Translations under genes and position numbers: made by a program
NCBI RefSeq assembly: GCF_016892625.1
Contig: NZ_JAFEMW010000004.1
Location: 310,001 to 374,000, forward strand
Direction of reading: 5' to 3'
Origin: Brevibacterium sp. RIT 803
Lineage (GTDB): Bacteria > Actinomycetota > Actinomycetes > Actinomycetales > Brevibacteriaceae
DNA length: 64,000 bases
The notes under the pieces: model-generated
Databases searched by the model: none
The model's input: the letters and a program-made list of their open reading frames with translations, nothing else
Told to the model about the DNA's origin: nothing
Shown: positions 57,083-64,000 of the stretch, piece by piece
Position numbering within the stretch: the stretch's first letter is position 1
Layout of the letters: every line of letters starts with the position of its first letter

Positions 57083-57910
57083 ATGTCGAATCCAGAACCA
57101 GCGTACGCACATCCACGCAGCGCAGCTGCCATCCGACGCGCAGGAGCCCGGTTGAGTGCAGTAGATCCGCAGAACCCGCCCCACACCTTCGGCCCCGCCG
57201 GCGTCGTGCCGTCTCCGAAGGCGGCCCGCGGAATCATCGTCTACGTCGGCCTTGATGAGTCCAAGGCGGCTGCCGATGGGACCAACCTCTCTGCAATCGC
57301 CGGTGAGCTGCAGGCCTACGCGAGGGAGCTGGCCTCCCAAGCCGAGACCCAAGCGGTCATCGCCCTGGCACCCGAGGGTCGCGGCAACGACATCGATGCC
57401 GTTCGTGCCGTGGCCAACGGCTCCCCCGCCGCCACGGGCACTCCAGCTGGATCACACGGCCCGGTCCGCTCGCGCATTCCCAACCGGATCCATCCGCCGA
57501 CCCTGCGCCGTGAGTCCGAGCAGGGCATCGGCGAAGCCGCCCCCACCGGCGGCTTCGGATCCCGATTCGATGGGAACTTCCAGAACAGAACCGCCGAGCG
57601 CCTGCGCATCGACATCCCCCGCCGTGAGGTCCGCATCGACGGCGATCTCGTCGATGTCACCACCAAGGAATTCGACCTCCTGGCGACTCTCGTATCCCAT
57701 GCCGATGCCACTCTGCCCCGTGAAGATCTCATCACTGCCGTCTGGTCGGGTGGCGAAGTCCCTGATGAGAGGACTGTTGACGTGCACATCCGACGCCTGC
57801 GCCGGCGTCTGGGAGAGTACTCTTCTGTGATTCGGACGATGAGAGGCTCCGGCTACCGCTATGACACTCACCCCGATGTCACGGTGTGGTCCGCGACCGC
57901 CCACCGGTGA
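57083..57910 (+). CDS. Winged-helix (Trans_reg_C) DNA-binding protein without receiver domain
   Basis: 275 residues. The C-terminal ~95 residues are an OmpR/PhoB-type winged helix: RLRIDIPRREVRIDGDLVDVTTKEFDLLATLVSHADATLPREDLITAVWSGGEVPDERTVDVHIRRLRRRLGEYSSVIRTMRGSGYRYD. No phospho-acceptor Asp receiver precedes it; instead residues about 40-110 read RGIIVYVGLDESKAAADGTNLSAIAGELQAYARELASQAETQAVIALAPEGRGNDIDAVRA, a possible small alpha/beta domain, followed by a Pro/Arg-rich linker. Ribosome site AAAGGAC upstream. The signal sensed is unknown. A similar receiver-less arrangement occurs in other actinobacteria. Confidence 0.85.
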   Translation: MSNPEPAYAHPRSAAAIRRAGARLSAVDPQNPPHTFGPAGVVPSPKAARGIIVYVGLDESKAAADGTNLSAIAGELQAYARELASQAETQAVIALAPEGRGNDIDAVRAVANGSPAATGTPAGSHGPVRSRIPNRIHPPTLRRESEQGIGEAAPTGGFGSRFDGNFQNRTAERLRIDIPRREVRIDGDLVDVTTKEFDLLATLVSHADATLPREDLITAVWSGGEVPDERTVDVHIRRLRRRLGEYSSVIRTMRGSGYRYDTHPDVTVWSATAHR

Positions 57911-57915
57911 CTGAT

Positions 57916-57942
57916 GCTCTTTTTTGGGCAAAAAAGTGAGCC
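57916..57942. other. Hairpin after the winged-helix gene
   Basis: CTTTTTT and AAAAAAG pair around GGGC, with an outer GCTC/GAGC. It lies just beyond the stop at 57910. The T-run is inside the stem, so it is a weak candidate terminator. Confidence 0.35.
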
Positions 57943-57998
57943 ACGTCGCATGGCCCGCCCAGCATGAGGACAGACTCAACGGTTAAGATTCTTAATCG

Positions 57999-58940
57999 AT
58001 GAACGAGGACTATTCTCAACCCAGGAAAACGCATAGCCCAGCCAAGGGGATCACCGCACTGATCTTCGGCATCGCCTATGCCGCATTTCTTCTGCTCCAC
58101 CACCTGCTGCCGACCAGGATGGGCATTGCGCTGCTCATCGAGAGCATTCTGCCGTGGACGGGAATCTTCCTTGCCCTGGTCCTGCTCATGTTCCTCATCC
58201 GCTTCTCGCTGCTCTCAGCCATCGGGTTTTTAGTGCCGACAGTGGTCTGGGCCTCGATGTTCGGCTCCGCGGTGATTCCAGCGAGCGACAAAGGCGACCC
58301 GGATATCACCGTCGCCACGCACAATGTGGGTGCCAGGTTGTCCGAGCCCACCGCAGCGGCGAAGAATCTCGTATCCGCTGACCCCGACATCGTCACGATT
58401 CAGGAGCTCGAGTCCCTGTCGGGCAAGATCATCCACAAGGAACTCGATTCCTCGTTCGAGCATTCGCAGGTCGTCGACACGATCGGCGTGTGGTCGAAAT
58501 GGCCGATGTCCCCACCCGAAGAGGTGGACCTGGGCCTGCAGTGGCCTCGTGCCTTCGCCACAACCGTCTCCACAGACCACGGCGACATCAGGTTCTACTC
58601 CGTACACATGCCTTCGGTGCGACCTGGTCACGAAGCTATGCGCAATGCCGCAATCCGCAGGTTGGCCACAGAGGTCGAAACCGATGACGCCGAGCGTGTC
58701 ATCGTGGCCGGTGACTTCAACACTGCAACGACGGATACAAATTTCTCGACCCTGTCTCCCCCACTTGAGGATACGCGGGTCGAAACCGGCGGCGGCTTCG
58801 GTTTCACTTGGCCTGCCCGCCTCCCCGTCACCCGGCTCGACCATGTTCTCTATCGCGGGTTCGAAGCCACCTCCGACGAGGTGCTCGACCGCGGCTCAAG
58901 TGACCACCGCGCCGTCCTCGCTGGCCTTGACGTGAAGTAG
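57999..58940 (+). CDS. Membrane-anchored endonuclease/exonuclease/phosphatase-family protein
   Basis: 313 residues. Two or three N-terminal helices (about 18-38, 41-66 and 67-90: ITALIFGIAYAAFLLLHHLL, MGIALLIESILPWTGIFLALVLLMFLIRF, LLSAIGFLVPTVVWASMF) place the catalytic domain outside the membrane. The EEP fold has ITVATHNVGARL, the metal Glu in TIQELESL, a VAGDFNTATTDTNFSTL block, TRLDHVLYRG and GSSDHRAVLAGL. Substrates of this fold include DNA, phosphoinositides and phosphodiesters; this one is undefined. The last codons (LDVK stop) begin the repeat array. Confidence 0.88.
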   Translation: MNEDYSQPRKTHSPAKGITALIFGIAYAAFLLLHHLLPTRMGIALLIESILPWTGIFLALVLLMFLIRFSLLSAIGFLVPTVVWASMFGSAVIPASDKGDPDITVATHNVGARLSEPTAAAKNLVSADPDIVTIQELESLSGKIIHKELDSSFEHSQVVDTIGVWSKWPMSPPEEVDLGLQWPRAFATTVSTDHGDIRFYSVHMPSVRPGHEAMRNAAIRRLATEVETDDAERVIVAGDFNTATTDTNFSTLSPPLEDTRVETGGGFGFTWPARLPVTRLDHVLYRGFEATSDEVLDRGSSDHRAVLAGLDVK

Positions 58941-59014
58941 TTCGTCACAGCCTTGACGTGAAGTAGTACGTCACAGCCTTGACGTGAAGTAGTACGTCAC
59001 AGCCTTGACGTGAA
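58925..59014. repeat. 26-bp tandem repeat, three copies and a partial, starting in the last codons of the EEP gene
   Basis: Copies at 58925-58950, 58951-58976 and 58977-59002, with a partial at 59003-59014. Copy 1 differs at one base (TTCG for TACG); the others are identical. Each unit ends with a small inverted repeat TGACGT/ACGTCA. Copy 1 contains the end of the coding sequence and its stop codon, so the duplications have copied the gene end into the space before the next gene. It looks like a replication-slippage minisatellite. Confidence 0.9.
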
Positions 59015-59041
59015 ACAGTACTCGTCCGCCTGCGTGCTGCC

Positions 59042-60232
59042 TCAGCCGGTGCAGTGTCCTGTCGACTCCGGAGTCCGGTTCTGTGCTCCTGCTTGCAGCT
59101 CGTCGCTGATCTCCGCTCGCGTGAGGGCATACCCTGTCTCCTCATCGGTCGCGGACCTGGCGAAGACCATCCCCACCACGTCACCGTTCGCGTCGAGCAG
59201 CGGACCTCCCGAGTTTCCTTCGCGGACGATTCCACGCAGCGAATACACCTCGCGCACCACTGATCCCGAATCGTAGATGTCGAGACCGCGCGCGTCGATC
59301 TTCTCGCGCACTCGCGAAGGAGAGATCGTATAAGGCCCGTTCTGAGGGAATCCGGCGACAACTGAGTCATCTCCCGGTCCAAGCCCGCTGCCGAATTCGA
59401 GGGCGGGGGCATCGAGCTCGGGAACGCGCAGGACGGCCACGTCGGCCTCGGAGTCGAATTCCACCACCTCGGCGGAATACGGTCTGCCTTTCCCGCCGAC
59501 CTGGACGGCGAGGTCCGTTGAGCCTGCAACGACGTGGGCGTTGGTGGCGATGAGTCCGTCGCTGAAGACGAACCCAGAACCCTCCGATCCTGTCGGGCAG
59601 GTGGTGGCAGTCGTCGTGACCTTGACGACGGATTCCTCCACACCACGACCGACGTCGACCATCGCAGAGTCGGGTTCTCCGACGCCGCGGATCTGCTCTG
59701 TCTGCCCCGAGAAGACTTGCGGGAAGCCTGTGGCCTCGAGGCCTTGGGAGATGTCGCCCAGAGCGATCTGCGAAGAGTACGGAATCGTCTTGTCAACGGC
59801 CGCTATCACCGTGGAGTCTGCGACCCATCGGTTCGGCTCGACCCACGGCGTGGTTCGAATGAAGCCCGCCGCCAGCCAGATGACGAGGACGTAGACGACG
59901 CCCGCGGTGACTGTGCCGCCGATCGAGTCGATGCCCTGCCCGAGCTCCGAGTCCATGGACCGTTTGATCCACACGCCGACCCCGTTGCCGGCGAAGGCGA
60001 ACAGAACGCTGAGGACGAGCGGCATCGATGCGAGGAGGATGACGACACCGGGATTCTCCATGACCTGCGTGCCTTCGCTCAGGCGTTCGATCAGAGGTGA
60101 GAGCAGCCTGCCCACGATCCAGCCGACAACGAAGCCGGCGACGGTGGCGAGGCCGATGATGAAACCCTGGCGGAACCCGGAGAAGAGCGCAGCGATCCCC
60201 AGGACGATGATGACGACGTCGACGAGCATCAC
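59042..60232 (-). CDS. MarP-type membrane serine protease (CvpA plus trypsin-like domain)
   Basis: 396 residues. An N-terminal CvpA-type membrane region (LVDVVIIVLGIAALFSGFRQGFIIGLATVAGFVVGWIVGRLL and two further helices) is followed by a periplasmic serine protease. The triad can be placed: His in GLIATNAHVVAGS, Asp in EADVAVLRV and Ser in VREGNSGGPLLDANGDVVGMVF. This is the arrangement of mycobacterial MarP (Rv3671c), needed for acid resistance. The start may be either of two adjacent ATGs. It is the downstream gene of the pair with the PrsW-like gene, 5 bp apart, so the two are co-transcribed. Confidence 0.92.
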   Translation of the reverse strand: MMLVDVVIIVLGIAALFSGFRQGFIIGLATVAGFVVGWIVGRLLSPLIERLSEGTQVMENPGVVILLASMPLVLSVLFAFAGNGVGVWIKRSMDSELGQGIDSIGGTVTAGVVYVLVIWLAAGFIRTTPWVEPNRWVADSTVIAAVDKTIPYSSQIALGDISQGLEATGFPQVFSGQTEQIRGVGEPDSAMVDVGRGVEESVVKVTTTATTCPTGSEGSGFVFSDGLIATNAHVVAGSTDLAVQVGGKGRPYSAEVVEFDSEADVAVLRVPELDAPALEFGSGLGPGDDSVVAGFPQNGPYTISPSRVREKIDARGLDIYDSGSVVREVYSLRGIVREGNSGGPLLDANGDVVGMVFARSATDEETGYALTRAEISDELQAGAQNRTPESTGHCTG

Positions 60233-60237
60233 GAGAC

Positions 60238-61929
60238 TCAGCGCACCACGCTTCCCGATGCGGCAAGAAGGCGATCGCGGGCGGAGGCGAACTTCTTCAG
60301 CTGGAAGCTCTCGATGTCACGTTCCTTCTGCCCGCCGACTCCGGCCAGGAGCCGCATGCGCGTGGTCGAGAGATCTCCGGAGGTGCGAATCATGGTGCGC
60401 ATCTCTTCTTTGCCGCCGGGGAAGGAATCGGCCCAGCGCTTGCCGAATTTGCGTCCCTTCCAGGTTGCGAGCATGTCGACTTCGGAGTGAGTCATCCATC
60501 CCGTGTTCGCGTAGTCGCCGAGCATATTCTGTGTGTGGAGTCGCTCGCTGCGCCGCAGAAGTATCCCGAGCACAATCCAGCAAGTGGTGAATATGAAGCT
60601 GAGGACGATGAGACCGATGATCGACGCGATGCCGTTGATCTGGCCCAACCCGGTCATCGTGCCGTTCCAGACGGCGTGCAGAAGCATGCCGACGAGAAGG
60701 CCGGGCAGCCACATCAGGACAGTCGCCCACCATTTCCACTTGCGGGCAGCGAAGCCGATGGTCACACCAGCACAGGTGCAGAACACAGTGTGCAGCAGCG
60801 GTGAGCACAGGCAGCGGAGGATGAATGTTCCCAGGAGGTCCCCGCCGCTCTGTTCCCAGGCTCCGCCGAGGTAGAGGACGTTTTCGGTGAAGGCGAAGCC
60901 TGCGCCGATGAGGGCTCCGTAGACGAGTCCGTCGAGGGGACCTTCGAAGTGTCGCCGAGCGGCGAGGACGAGGACGACGAGCAGTACGGTCTTCGTCGTC
61001 TCTTCGACGATCGGGGCCTCGACGACTGCGCCGTAGGCATCGGGCAGACTTCCGACGCCGGCGAAATAGAGTGCGACCTTGCCGACGATGGAGAATACGA
61101 GCGTGAGGGTGACGGCAGCGACGGCGCCCCAGAGGAGGCAGAGGCCGAGGATGATCTTCGGCTGCGGTTTCCATCGGTCGAGCCAGAGCACATAGGCGAT
61201 GATTCCGATCAGCGGTATCGCCGACAGCGCGACCAGGGCGAAGAGCCTGAGGCCGAAGCTCAGTCCCCCGAGAAGAGCGAGAACCAACAGCCCGATGAAT
61301 AGCCCGACCACAGCAAGGATGGCGATGACCAGACGGATGATGTTGGCGGTCGACCCGGGCTCTTCCTCAGGCTGAGATTGGCGCACGGCGCCGGTCCATG
61401 GAGTCTCCGAAACCACCTGCTGAGGCGCCTGCAGGCGCGCGCGGACCCGCATCTCCTGGGTCACGGTCGGGGCGAACCGCGCCTGTTCGTAGACGCGTCC
61501 CGGCATCGGGGGCTGGCCATACATCTGTGCCTGGCCCTGCATCGGGGGCTGGCCCATCGGGGCGCCGAGGTGGGGGTGGCCCTGGCCTCGTGGCGCGGGG
61601 TTCATCCCCGGCTGGGGAATCTGCCGCGGCGGCGGCTGAGGGCCTGGACCCTGCGAACCGGGACCGGGCTGCTGCGGTCGCGGCCGAAACCGGTCGTTGT
61701 TCGGGCGCTGTGGCGGCGGACCGTGCATCGATGGCCCCTGTGGCGGCCCCTGCCTCGGCGCTTGCCCTTGCTGCGGCATCCCTTGCTGCGGCATCCCCTG
61801 CTGAGGCGGCACGTTGAGGTTCCGGGGGTCGGCGACCCGAGGCGGTTGCGCGCGCGGGGGCACGGAATTGCCCGGGTGCGCGTTCTGCTGCGAGTCGGGG
61901 CCGTTTCCGGGGCCCGCCTGATGCGACAT
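60238..61929 (-). CDS. PrsW-family glutamic intramembrane protease with Pro/Gln-rich N-terminus
   Basis: 563 residues. The first ~190 are low-complexity (GMPQQ and PQQGM repeats; Pro, Gln, Gly). Residues about 190-460 are a multi-helix PrsW domain: EAPIVEETTKTVLLVVLV holds the conserved Glu-Glu, and GFAFTENVLYLG, LLHTVFCTCAGVTIGFA and GMLLHAVWNGTMTGLGQ supply other family positions. PrsW proteases cleave anti-sigma factors inside the membrane. The tail contains MTHSEVDMLATWKGRKFGKRWADSFPGGKEEMRTMIRTSGDLSTTRMRLLAGVGGQKERDIESFQLKKF. It is 5 bp upstream of the MarP-like gene. Confidence 0.85.
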   Translation of the reverse strand: MSHQAGPGNGPDSQQNAHPGNSVPPRAQPPRVADPRNLNVPPQQGMPQQGMPQQGQAPRQGPPQGPSMHGPPPQRPNNDRFRPRPQQPGPGSQGPGPQPPPRQIPQPGMNPAPRGQGHPHLGAPMGQPPMQGQAQMYGQPPMPGRVYEQARFAPTVTQEMRVRARLQAPQQVVSETPWTGAVRQSQPEEEPGSTANIIRLVIAILAVVGLFIGLLVLALLGGLSFGLRLFALVALSAIPLIGIIAYVLWLDRWKPQPKIILGLCLLWGAVAAVTLTLVFSIVGKVALYFAGVGSLPDAYGAVVEAPIVEETTKTVLLVVLVLAARRHFEGPLDGLVYGALIGAGFAFTENVLYLGGAWEQSGGDLLGTFILRCLCSPLLHTVFCTCAGVTIGFAARKWKWWATVLMWLPGLLVGMLLHAVWNGTMTGLGQINGIASIIGLIVLSFIFTTCWIVLGILLRRSERLHTQNMLGDYANTGWMTHSEVDMLATWKGRKFGKRWADSFPGGKEEMRTMIRTSGDLSTTRMRLLAGVGGQKERDIESFQLKKFASARDRLLAASGSVVR

Positions 61930-62312
61930 ATATCGTCCTTCTTGGTATGGAATTCACCGCCTCGCCAAGTTTACGGTCCAATGCTGACGTCAGGCCCAAA
62001 ACGGTGTTGCCGTACCGCAACAGTTGCCGACTTTCGGTGGCCACTCAAGTTCGCTGCCATGTGGACGGGTCACCGTTATCGGCACCGCCTCGGCGAGGGA
62101 TAACGGCCACAGAATCGTGCACTGCCTGCCCAATCTCAACGGCACCCATTGTGACCTGGAACGATGCCCCTCCGAGGTCTCGTTTTCCTGTCCACACCCC
62201 TGCTGCGATCGCCGTCGACTCATGTTCGTTTTCCTGTGGACGGCGTCGGGTGAATTCACAGGCAGATTTTCTGCTCTGGTCAGGCTCGACTCATCCAGCG
62301 TGGAATCGGGGT
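61930..62312. other. Intergenic region between divergent PrsW and surface-protein genes
   Basis: 383 bp without a recognisable gene. It contains a 12-bp direct repeat TCGTTTTCCTGT at 62180-62191 and 62226-62237. It may hold promoters for both sides, but I see no clear -35/-10 pair. No RNA gene recognised. Confidence 0.4.
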
Positions 62313-64000
62313 ATGACTACTCGCAGACGCTTCACTCTCCGCTCCGCTCTCTTCATCGTGGTCCTGACTCTGGCATCTCTCATCGGGCTCGGTCCGGCCA
62401 TGGCCCAAGGGCCGCCCTCCTCGCTTGGGGAGCTGCCGATGCTCAAGGCCAGTGACACCTATGGTCCGGGCATCTGGCATCACGCAGCGCAGGGCAAGAC
62501 CTGGTACGGCTCCTACAGAACCTTCGATGATACGCAGGCGTACTGCATCGATGCCGGCAAGCAGTCGCCTCTGCCCAAGTACTTCACGAACTCGAAAGCG
62601 CAGAAGATCACGACCGCGCAGACCGCGTGGGCGCTGCACGAGTACTCCGGATCCGAATCGGCGGACGTGCAGGCGGCCTTGAGCGCATTGGCACGTCTGG
62701 ATGAGGCGATCCCGCACGACCACAAGGTTCCACCGCGGGAGCCGGGCGACCTGGGAAAGAAATTCACAGGTGCTGCCAAGCAGTTCTCAAAGATCAGCGC
62801 CGAGGCGAAGAAGCTCGCGGGCCCCTATACCCTCGATGTCAGCTTGACCCCCGTCGTGGCCATGCCGGTGCTCGAGCCGTACGGCAAACAGGGACCCGAG
62901 GGCGGTGACTTCGAACGAGTCGATGACGATCAGGACGACGATGCGGGACCCCAGTTCCCCACGACGGATACAGTCACGCTCTCGGTGTCCTTGACCAGCT
63001 CCTCCGGCACTGCCGTGCCAGGAATTCCCATCACTCTCGACATCGACGGAACCGAGGACGCACCGAAGTCCCTGACCAGCGAGGTGAAACCCGTAGTCAC
63101 CACCCTCAGACTCAAGGCTCCAGCCGCAGTCACGGCCAAGGCCTCAGCGAGTCTCGCTCCCGAGTCTGTCCTGCTCTACGAACCGCAGAAGACCAAACGT
63201 GTCCAACGCGTCATCACCCCTGATAAACCCGTCAAGATCTCTGCTCAGGCGAAGATCGACGTGACCTCGCAGCCTCGTGTGTCCACCGACATCTCTGACC
63301 AGAGTCCACAGCCCGGCGATTCGATCACCGACAAGTTCACTGTCTCCGGCCTGGTCGGCGACCATACGGTGACCGTCGAACATCAACTGTGGAAGACGGA
63401 ATCGGCACCCGAAGCTGGGAAGAAGAACGACGACGCCGAGGTGATTGCAGAGGTGACGTCGGAGGACGTCGGCAACGGCACGCACCGTTCCGACGCGATC
63501 ACAGTCCCGAAGAACTTCCACGGATGGCTGTACTTCACCGAGACCATCACCGGCGACGAGTCCACCAAGGAATGGAAGGGCGCCCACGGTCAGCCACGAG
63601 AGACAGGCTTTGTTCCCTGGACCCCTAATGCCGAGACGTCGGCGGTTCTTGAGGTCAACGCCGTCCACGACGAAGTCACGGTCAGCGGATTGCGCCCGGG
63701 CGGTGAAGCTGTGATCACGATGACGGCCTATCACTCAGAGTCAGAGCCGCGACAGTCGAAGGAAGCCAGCGGCACGAAGCTCCATTCTCAGGACATCACC
63801 CTTGTCGGAGACCACGATGGAAAGGCAACCGTGAGCTCAGAGCCTGTTGACATGCCCGTCGGCTGGGTCACCTATGTGACCACGATCCAGGGCAATGACG
63901 AGCACCAGAAGTGGACGAGCGACTGGGGCATCCCCGCTGAAACAGTGCACAGGCCGCCCGAAGAGACTCCGACGCTGCCACCCGAGGAGCCCACGACGCC
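62313..64000 (+). CDS. Secreted surface protein with possible thioester domain (partial, runs off the right end)
   Basis: At least 562 residues. The ATG at 62313 follows GGAATCGGGGT. A signal peptide is clear: MTTRRRFTLRSALFIVVLTL then LASLIGLGPAMAQG, cleaved near residue 31. After it, DTYGPGIWHHAAQGKTWYGSYRTFDDTQAYCIDAG resembles the Cys site of thioester domains (Cys78); a Gln at residue 120 in SADVQAALSALARL could be its partner. The rest is a chain of beta-type repeats with QTKxRVQRVI-like turns, VSGLVGDHTVTVEHQLWK and VTVSGLRPGGEAVITMTAYH, as in VaFE-type surface-anchored proteins. The end turns Pro/Glu-rich. A sorting signal would lie beyond the window. Confidence 0.8.
   Translation, partial: MTTRRRFTLRSALFIVVLTLASLIGLGPAMAQGPPSSLGELPMLKASDTYGPGIWHHAAQGKTWYGSYRTFDDTQAYCIDAGKQSPLPKYFTNSKAQKITTAQTAWALHEYSGSESADVQAALSALARLDEAIPHDHKVPPREPGDLGKKFTGAAKQFSKISAEAKKLAGPYTLDVSLTPVVAMPVLEPYGKQGPEGGDFERVDDDQDDDAGPQFPTTDTVTLSVSLTSSSGTAVPGIPITLDIDGTEDAPKSLTSEVKPVVTTLRLKAPAAVTAKASASLAPESVLLYEPQKTKRVQRVITPDKPVKISAQAKIDVTSQPRVSTDISDQSPQPGDSITDKFTVSGLVGDHTVTVEHQLWKTESAPEAGKKNDDAEVIAEVTSEDVGNGTHRSDAITVPKNFHGWLYFTETITGDESTKEWKGAHGQPRETGFVPWTPNAETSAVLEVNAVHDEVTVSGLRPGGEAVITMTAYHSESEPRQSKEASGTKLHSQDITLVGDHDGKATVSSEPVDMPVGWVTYVTTIQGNDEHQKWTSDWGIPAETVHRPPEETPTLPPEEPTT

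Noticed and set aside
58925-59014. Possible CRISPR array
   Set aside because: Units follow one another directly with no unique spacers, and the unit copies the end of a coding sequence.
61730-61810. Repeats in PrsW as a DNA repeat element
   Set aside because: They are in-frame GMPQQ protein repeats, not an intergenic element.

Overview
The window is high-GC actinobacterial DNA, with G/C-rich wobble positions, many 1-4 bp start/stop overlaps and few T-run terminators. The gene set (uric acid and glyoxylate cluster, exaC-type aldehyde dehydrogenase with its DUF779 partner, MarP-like protease, TadA with its associated protein, Mqo) suggests Micrococcales. Brevibacterium is my best guess, but this is an inference from content, not from a database match.

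Left third (1-26 kb). A partial VOC-family gene comes first. It is followed by a tight six-gene plus-strand operon (757-8474): Tat/lipobox peptide-type binding protein, two permeases, a double-ATPase fusion, a luciferase-like flavin monooxygenase, and a protein that joins two carboxymuconolactone-decarboxylase/AhpD-type halves. Next are a methyltransferase/flavin reductase pair facing an XRE-cupin regulator across a perfect palindrome, an aldehyde dehydrogenase/DUF779 pair with phased direct repeats above its promoter, a solitary kinase-like protein, an aquaporin-GNAT-M23 cluster, an AI-2E family membrane protein, an M3 peptidase fused to a YbaK-like domain, a queuosine-precursor transporter facing tRNA-guanine transglycosylase, and genes for homocysteine methyltransferase, an FAD-linked oxidase, a HisC-like aminotransferase and Mqo.

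Centre (28-54.6 kb). This is a purine and glyoxylate catabolic island. NCS2 permease, xanthine dehydrogenase (xdhA-xdhB-xdhC) and guanine deaminase lead to urate. Urate oxidase, HIU hydrolase and OHCU decarboxylase give allantoin. Allantoinase and ureidoglycine aminohydrolase are present, but allantoate amidohydrolase is not in the window. Glyoxylate carboligase, tartronate semialdehyde reductase, hydroxypyruvate isomerase and glycerate kinase drain glyoxylate to glycerate. A CitE/malate-synthase-like protein (DUF6986 type), malic enzyme and pyruvate dehydrogenase E1 could form a second route. An IclR-family regulator sits among them. By eye, a TTTCC-N7-GGAAA-type operator, often in tandem copies 20-21 bp apart, lies just downstream of the likely -10 at six promoters of the island, which suggests one regulon.

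The island also holds long, nearly perfect intergenic palindromes. Two 62-bp copies of one palindrome bracket a DUF559-type (nuclease-fold) gene at 39.6-40.7 kb. This is the most unusual structure in the window.

Right end (54.7-64 kb). tRNA-Ser(CGA) with promoter and terminator, tadA and its associated gene, upp, a leaderless Cys-rich mini-ORF before a receiver-less winged-helix regulator, a membrane-tethered endonuclease/exonuclease/phosphatase protein followed by a 26-bp tandem repeat, a MarP-like protease next to a PrsW-like protease, and the start of a large secreted surface protein cut by the window end.
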